Shown: in pieces, positions 57,332 through 64,000 of the stretch
Numbering within the stretch: position 1 is the stretch's first letter
Layout: each line of letters begins with the position of its first letter
Source of the DNA: Lumbricus terrestris
Taxonomy: Eukaryota; Annelida; Clitellata; Crassiclitellata; Lumbricidae
Direction: 5' to 3'
Length of the DNA: 64,000 nt
NCBI GenBank assembly: GCA_949752735.1
Contig: OX457037.1
Span: forward strand, 41,397,496-41,461,495
Notes under the pieces: model-generated
Seen by the model: the letters and a program-made list of their open reading frames with translations, nothing else
What the model was told of the DNA's origin: nothing
The model's database searches: none
Program-made: the position numbers and the translations under genes

Positions 57332-58623
57332 GTGGGGTTGCACAATCATAAAACTATTGATGCGAAGCGTATAGTGTATAAGCCGATTCGCTTATGCGAA
57401 TATGTGATCCTTTTTCTGTATATATAAAGTAACGCCTCTATCTAGGCCGACAAATAATTTTTCTATTGTCATGAATTCCTAATCAGTCTTCATAATTCTC
57501 CTTTGCTTGGCTTGAATTAATAATTATTTCAAATGCGTTTATACATACACTCCAAACGTATTTCACGAGCTCGGAACTGAACACCTGCTGCAAAGCCATC
57601 AACCTTATAGTACCCAGCTTCTCGCAATTATTTGAGTTGCTAAGTGGCATTATTTATATTTCAACAGAGTGTGTTGAAATAAAGCACTGATCTAAGAACC
57701 GAGAATAGAGGAAGCCAACTGAAGAAGAAAGAATTGCTGAAAATAGTTCTTCGATCGCATTCCATTCGACCAGAGAAATGTTCTTGACACAACACACATT
57801 TTATGCTGTTGTCGATGACTGATTGCGTTGAGGCTGAAGCGAAGTGGGCGTCAAGCAGAGGGGGTGCTGCTGTGTAGTGTATGGAATAAATAATTCAGAA
57901 CTGCGCGGCCACTGCTGTGAACTGCGAAAACAATACGTGTTATCGTGGGTCGTATAAAAATCGCCGAATATATCAACATTTTGAAATCGCTGTACAAATA
58001 TCAGCAGAAAGCGGCGAATGGGAATTCGCTGAAAAATGTCGTGAACACTAATTCAAGTATAGGTAAATAAATAACCGCTCTTTACGGAAACAGTCCACAC
58101 CACTTAAGTGCATAACGAACAAGTGCACAATGCACTTAAATGCATAGAAGATAGTCGGTTCCATTTCTATAAAGAATATGTGCGTATCGCACATGTTGAA
58201 TAATTCATAATTAGGTCATGTGCATAACTGACCATCAAATCGTCAGGCAATAATAGTTCCGTGTATATCAGCGCCGCTTAATTGCATTGGTTGCAGCTCA
58301 GAACAATCTGACTATATCCATGCAGACAGTAAAACCGCCATAGACAAAGTATAACGACCCAGACTAATCACATTGCTACCCTGCAGTCGACTTTCAATGC
58401 TAGCGAACTCTTCTGCTTCTGTAGCTTACCTGACTCTCGAAAAAGACTCATTAGACCATCAATGTATACTAATTGATTAATTATTGATGTAACTAGGGAA
58501 CTCTGTTTAGAGGAACCATATAATTATATGTTCCTTTGGGTTTATATAATTATTGACAGCCTGAATTTTGAAAACTGTGTGCTTGTATTACTATTGTGTG
58601 TTGAGGTCAATAAAGATTGATCG

Positions 58624-58655
<32 letters not shown>

Positions 58656-58714
58656 TGGAAAAATCATCAAACGGAAGGTTGTTCTTGAAAGTGATAACCG
58701 TTTTGTTCGATATA
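57332..58714. other. no gene seen
   Basis: AT-rich sequence with a (GATT)n run at about 58620-58655. The reading near 57940-58050 (for example CGCTGTACAAATATCAGCAG) is too short to assign. Confidence 0.45.
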
Positions 58715-58722
58715 GGTGAAAG

Positions 58723-58927
58723 CATAGGCGCAACCACCCTATGAGACCCACGGGACGCGTCCCCCAACTTTTGAGTGGTCCCCTAACTTTATTATTATGG
58801 TCCCCCAACTTTTAGGACGTGATTCATTTGGTCTCCCAAGTTTTAGGGCGTGATTCATTTGGTCCTCCCAACTTTTAGGGCGTGATTCATTTGGTCCCCC
58901 AACTTTTAGGGCGTGATTGCACCTATG
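58723..58927. mobile_element. hAT-type MITE, 205 bp, with internal tandem repeat
   Basis: Ends CATAGGCGCAAC and ATTGCACCTATG with exact 8-bp duplication GGTGAAAG (58715-58722, 58928-58935). The interior holds three or four copies of a roughly 32-bp unit containing CCCAACTTTTAGGGCGTGAT. Confidence 0.92.
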
Positions 58928-58935
58928 GGTGAAAG

Positions 58936-59402
58936 TCATGACACTGGAAATCATGAAATCGATTTTCTCTTGTCACCTCCTTCCCAAGAGATAATTCGCC
59001 ACTGTCATGCACACGAAACTACAGCAACAAAATTATTAAGTAATGCAATAATATCACGTAAAAAAGGATCGCTCAAAATTATTCTCTTCTTGTCGCACAG
59101 ATCGAAGATTATTATAGAGACTGCCTAATTTTGTGACAAAAGCATTGTCTTCTGCATGTCCAAACTGAACTCTGAATTTACTTCAGAGTACACATGCAGG
59201 GCAGACACGACATGCAACGTCTGCATTCACGCTTTTACCGTCCTCCTCTCTGTCTCTGTGACATGCATCTGTTAAGCTGCTCATGCTGCCCCTGCATATT
59301 GCTCATGCTGTGTTTGCCAATAGCGCAGCTGTTGCGGAATTGCTGCGGATATCCAGACACCAGAAAACATAAGTCAACCGACCACTATATGCATCCGTAT
59401 TT
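58936..59402. other. no gene seen
   Basis: Unassigned mixed sequence. Confidence 0.4.
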
Positions 59403-59404
59403 TA

Positions 59405-60575
59405 CAGGGTGCGCCAAAAAGTAATCCCCTACGGTTTTCAGCCCATATCTTGGCCAAGCATACGAATTTTTAAATGAAACTTTACAGTCTAAAAGGCAAT
59501 TCATATTTACGTACAATGGTCACATTTCAACAAAATATTTCAAGCAGAACAAAAGTTATATCACTTTTAGTGAGGCCACCCACCGTTTTTTGACGATTCA
59601 AAAACGAAATGCAATTTTTTAAAGGTTTTTTGCTAATATCATGGCCAGAGGTAAGAATTTCAAAATGAATCTTTACAGGTTTAAAGACAATTCATATTTA
59701 CACATGATGGCCAGATTTAATCAAAATATTTCAAGCAGAACAAAAGTTATACCACTTGTAGTGAGGCCACCCACCGTTTTTGACGATTAAAAAACGTAAT
59801 GCAACAAAAAGTAACAAAAACGTGATTTTATCAAGTCATATCTCAAATAAATGTTTGGAACTGAACTTGATACTGATTCACAACTTGTGTTCAATGTGCC
59901 CACCACGAGTGCCAAAACTTCTTTTGAGTCTCTTTGCAAAGTTCTTGATGGACCTGCTGATTAATCTGACAGATTTCTTATTTGCCAATTTTATTGTCAT
60001 CTTGCTAAGTGACTTCTCAGTGACGTGCAGCTACGCTGGTACCCTGTTCCTTTTTTAAATAGTAATAATAATGATCATCTGGCATTGTCAAAGCCTGTTT
60101 GATACCAAATTATTTGAGATGAGATGTAATAAAATTGTGTTTTTGCTACTTTTTGCTGCGTTACGTCTTTGAATCGTCAAAAAACGGTGGGTGGTCTCCT
60201 TAAAAGTGCCATAACTTTTATTCTGTTTGAAATATGTTTGCTGAAATCTGGCCATCATGTGTAGATATGAATTGTCTTTAAGCCTGTAAAATTTCATTTT
60301 GAAATTCTTACTTCCGGCAAAGCTATTGGCCAGAATAATTAGATTTTATTTTGTTACTTTTTGCTGCGTCGCGTTTTTGAATCGTCAAAAAACGATGGGT
60401 AGCCTCACTAAAAGTGATATAACTTTTGTCATGTTAGAAATATTTTTTTATAATTTGGCCATTGTACGTAAATATGAATTGCCTTTAAGACTGTAAAGTT
60501 TCATTTAAAAATTCGTATGTTTGGCCAAGATATGGGCGGAAAACCGTAGGAAATTACTTTTTTTGGCGCACCCTG
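59405..60575. mobile_element. mariner-like element, 1.17 kb
   Basis: TIRs CAGGGTGCGCCAAAAAGTA and TTTTTTTGGCGCACCCTG flanked by TA. A TIR-derived unit of about 190 bp is repeated on both sides. The centre (59800-60060, minus strand) keeps the end of a mariner-type transposase, RLISRSIKNFAKRLKRSFG then GGHIEH. Non-autonomous. Confidence 0.88.
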
Positions 60576-60587
60576 TAGATATCTTAT

Positions 60588-60725
60588 GCGTGTGTGTGTG
60601 CGCGCGTGCCGGTACATGTGTGTACACGCGTGCTCGTTTGTGTGCGTTTGTGTGCGTGTGGGTGGGTGTGCGTGTGTGTGCGTGTGTGTGTGCGTGCGTG
60701 TGTGTGTGTGCGTGTGTGGGTGTGA
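60588..60725. repeat. (GT/GCGT)n microsatellite
   Basis: Degenerate GTGTGCGT repeats between two mariner-like elements. Confidence 0.93.
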
Positions 60726-60833
60726 GAAAGGGAATGCAAGGGAATAATTGGTATAGCGCGCGCATTACTTCAGATGGACTTTCCGTCGAGATGCGTCAAA
60801 ACAGGAAGCGGACCAGTGTATACACATCATATA

Positions 60834-61802
60834 CAGGATGCGCCAAAAAAGACTCCTCTAGGTTTTTTGCCAATATCTTGCCCAGAAGTAAGAATTTCGA
60901 AACGAAATTTTACAGTCTTAAAGACAATTCATATTTACACATGATGGTCACATTTCATCAAAATATTTCAAACACAACAAAAGTTATAACACTTATAGCG
61001 AGGCCACCCACCGTTTTTTGATGATTCAAAAACGAAACGCAACAAATTAGGATTTTTGCCAATATCATGGCCAGAAGTAAGAATTTCGAAATAAAATTTT
61101 ACAGGTTCAAAGACAATTCATATTTACACACGATGGTCAGATTTCATCAAAATATTTCAAACAGAACAAAAGTTATACCACTTTTAGTGAGACCACCCAC
61201 CGTTTTTGACGATTCAAAAACGAAACGCAGCAAACGCAGCAAAAAGTAACAAAAACACGACTTTATTAAGTCTCGTCTCATCTCAAATAGCTGTTGTCAA
61301 ATGAACTTGGAAGTGCTTCACAACTTGTGTCCAATGTGCCCACCACCAGTGCCAAAACTTCTTTTGAGTATCTTTGCAAAGTTCTTGATGGACCTGTTGA
61401 TTAATCTGACAGATTCCTTATTTACCAATTTGATTGCCATCTTGCTAAGTGACTTCTCAGTGACGCACAGCTACGCTGGTACCTTGTTTCTTTTTTAAAT
61501 AGTAATAATAATGATCATCTGGCAATATAAAGGCTATTGATACCAATTATTTGAGATGAGAAAAAAATCGTGTTATTGTTACTTTTTTTGTTGCGTTTCG
61601 TTTTTGAACCATCAAAAAACGGTGGGTGGCCTCCCTAAAAGTGGTGTAACTTTTGTTCTGTTTGAAATATTTTGATGGAATCTGACCATCATGTGTAAAA
61701 ATGAATTGTCTTTTAGACTGTAAAATTTCATTTCGAAATTTTTGCTTTTGGCCAAGATATTGGCAAAATACCTAGAAGGGGGGTCTTTTTTGGCGCACCA
61801 TG
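60834..61802. mobile_element. mariner-like element, 0.97 kb
   Basis: Ends CAGGATGCGCCAAAAAAGA and TCTTTTTTGGCGCACCATG flanked by TA (60832-60833, 61803-61804). Organisation is the same as 59405-60575, with the transposase end at 61300-61500 on -. It begins only 258 bp after its sister. Confidence 0.87.
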
Positions 61803-61804
61803 TA

Positions 61805-63775
61805 CATGTATTTGAATTATATATGTTAAAGCGTATACAGGAGGAGATGATCCAAAATGGTCGACAGAGGGCGAAATAAGCGGGGACCATTTATAGCAGC
61901 GAATTGACCAATAATATTGCTTTGTTATGAGACACAATCAGACACAGTCATGTATAATATTGTATTTATTTCCATCAACATGAACAGTTTGAACACATTT
62001 GTTTATCGGAGCCGAAGCTGAATATCCACAGGATATGTCTATCTCTGACGCTGCTGCATTTAGGTCATTCGATCGCTATTGCTATGTCGGCAGTTTACTT
62101 ATTTGCAAGCCTATTATTGCATTGTTGCTCACCCTGTTGCCGGTGACACGAAACGGAGTATCCCCCCTGAAAGCTATCGGGAAGGGGGTGAATCAATCTA
62201 TCCCTCCGGATGGAATTAACCGGTCTAGACTATCCGGGGGATGAACCAGTCTATCCCCTTTTTTGAAAAATTCGTATAATTGAAAAATTTGTGCTCTAAT
62301 CAAAATTTGAAGTGACTCTAATTGTTTTAAGTGTCCTAAGCAATGTTCATAGAAAGGCAACTCGAATTTATTTAGTGACTCTGAGTGTTTTTAAGTGTTT
62401 TAAAAGTTTTAAGTGCTCTATAATAACCAAAGCAAAAAAATTATCTAGTAGAAATAAACCTACCTGTTAGTGTCATTGTTCAAAACAAAGCAGATGAAAA
62501 TTAATTTGCGAAAAAAATACACGCTGAAGTGACTTTAATACGGGCGATACTCTATTTCGTGACACCGGTACTCATATCAGTCTGTTTGCATGCCTTATGC
62601 CTGTCATATTAGGCTATATTCACTATACGATTTATCTCACAACTCTATTATATATATATATATATATTATATATGTGTATATATATAATATATAATATTA
62701 TAATTACACCATGGCTCAACAGCATGCAGTTATCAACGCCAATCACAACATAAAAATTCACTACGAATTTGTTAAAATACGCAACATTGCACTAAGTCCA
62801 AGGGTTCTAATGACTGTGTTAAAATGCGGCAGGGCTGTTTTTAAGGAATTTTTATAACTGCACAATGCACATCCTCTTCTCTCTTTTCTCGTCCTCCATG
62901 GTAAATTACTCCCCATCTGAGGAAAATAGCCTATTTTTACTAGTTTTAACTGCACGGAACGTGACGGAAGTGCTTCTACAACTGCACGAATCCATTTAGA
63001 ACTGCACATTTTGTGTAGAACTGCACGTCAAAAAAGCCCTGAAATGCGGCTTGCAGATAAAACCTATACATTACAATCCATTACGCTGTATCCAGTTACA
63101 TTGACATCCATTGCGTTTGCGTTATCACATTACACTCCGAAACAGACTGCCATGGCATGATCTCTTCGGAGGATTGAATGTCGTGTATACTTGCTCGGCG
63201 TTTACTATAGTATATACACACTATTATATACGCTGGAGCCTCTACAAGTCTACATGTGCATAGGCCTTTCTAGCGGTGGCGGCGAAAACATCATTCCGCA
63301 CTCGGCGAGATGTGAATCGGACACCGCTGATATTATTGGTCGATGCTGCTGTCGTTTTTCCCTCGCCTAACTCTCTGCACTCAGCAAATGTCCCATGCAG
63401 CTCGTTAATTTAAAAGCCTGGACGACGACAACAAAGGCGTAAAACGCTTTGTTCTGTCTGCGTCCTTCACGAGGAGCACAGGGAGGTAGATTGGATCCGA
63501 CAGCTGCACTTTGTTATAGGGTCCCAATGCAGGCGAGATGGCCAGGTTTTTTATTCGGCCTTGAGATGTTCTCTTCGGTGTCATCGTTGTGTTGTTTCAC
63601 TGTATATTGTCATCTATAATCGGCGCTAAAATGTTCTCATTAGAACGATCGCAGCAAACTCATATCTACACTCTTTAGTTATTTATTCATATTTGCGTGC
63701 GCCTGCTGCAAACTTGTGTCTAAAAAGGTTCTGACATGTTCTATCGCAATATTAAAACTGTCCTCTTTAGCCGAG
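61805..63775. other. no gene seen
   Basis: Non-coding by appearance. Contains a TA-rich tract at about 62648-62700 and five AACTGCAC words between 62856 and 63027. Minus frame 62761-63009 has no recognised domain. Confidence 0.45.
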
Positions 63776-63779
63776 GTTT

Positions 63780-63855
63780 GATCCGGAGCGCTCTTGAGAA
63801 GCAACATTCAAGGGGCGCTATGTAAATATTTGTAATGACTAATGAATGAATGATT
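63780..63855 (+). repeat. SINE-like 3' end with ATGA tail
   Basis: AAGGGGCGCTATGTAAATATTTG followed by AATGAATGAATGA, similar to the 3' ends of the tRNA-derived SINEs here (GGGGCGCTATA). Confidence 0.6.
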
Positions 63856-64000
63856 TTATCGACGATAGGCCTAATTACGGTTAAAAGCTTCGGCTGAATT
63901 GTGCCTTATATTATCTTACTTGAAATCATTCCGAAGCTGGAGCAGAACTGCATGGTGGGAAAGCGGAGACTGCATGGGATGGTTGGCAACAGGACCTTCC
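63856..64000. other. no gene seen
   Basis: Unassigned window end. Confidence 0.4.

Noticed and set aside
62761..63009. 82-codon minus frame
   Set aside because: No domain, and its content is dominated by the repeated GTGCAGTT words.

Overview
The window looks like nuclear DNA of a marine invertebrate. It is intron-rich and gene-poor, dense in microsatellites and transposable elements (TEs), and the palindromic word TAGGCCTA recurs throughout. Host exons have GT...AG boundaries with matching phases. Nothing in the sequence fixes the species. A SUEL-lectin membrane protein, Kolobok/hAT/mariner DNA transposons, RTE- and L2-like LINEs and tRNA-derived SINEs would suit an echinoderm, hemichordate or lophotrochozoan, and I leave that open.

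One host gene can be assembled on the + strand from 5251 to 39359, in six or seven coding exons with consistent phases. It encodes a type I membrane protein: signal peptide, SUEL/galactose-binding lectin domain, CUB-like domain, sushi/CCP-like domain, a short stalk (candidate 54-nt cassette exon), one membrane span, and a His/Gln-rich cytoplasmic tail. Each extracellular domain sits on its own phase-1/phase-1 exon. Intron 1 is about 19 kb and nearly all mobile DNA. The 3' splice site of the CUB exon is tandemly duplicated, and a 19-bp palindromic repeat array follows the stop codon.

5-24 kb (intron 1) holds a complete-looking 7.0-kb Kolobok-superfamily transposon at 8297-15301 with TTAA target duplications and 424/423-bp terminal inverted repeats (TIRs). 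It carries an uninterrupted 626-residue DDE transposase and, on the other strand, a two-exon gene for a 192-residue protein ending in a domain like the P2X7-receptor C-terminal (ballast) domain. This two-gene element is the most interesting object in the window. Further on, an old LINE (18.07-22.74 kb) is split by an L2-like LINE and by a hAT element; removing the insertions restores the reverse-transcriptase reading.

24-39 kb holds the other exons, with a degenerate mariner-type element (24.7-26.1 kb), an RTE-type LINE with one frameshift (31.7-35.0 kb), a 640-bp CAC array, a 25-bp tandem repeat and a second mariner derivative (37.5-38.7 kb).

39-64 kb shows no gene I recognise. It is repeat-rich. 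The clearest structure is a four-level nest: mariner-like remnant, inside it a hAT element (45944-52612), inside that a TA-flanked transposon (46146-51604), inside that a 2.0-kb hAT element with a 133-bp satellite array. Several short hAT-type MITEs have exact 8-bp target duplications. A 200-bp assembly gap lies at 54447-54646.
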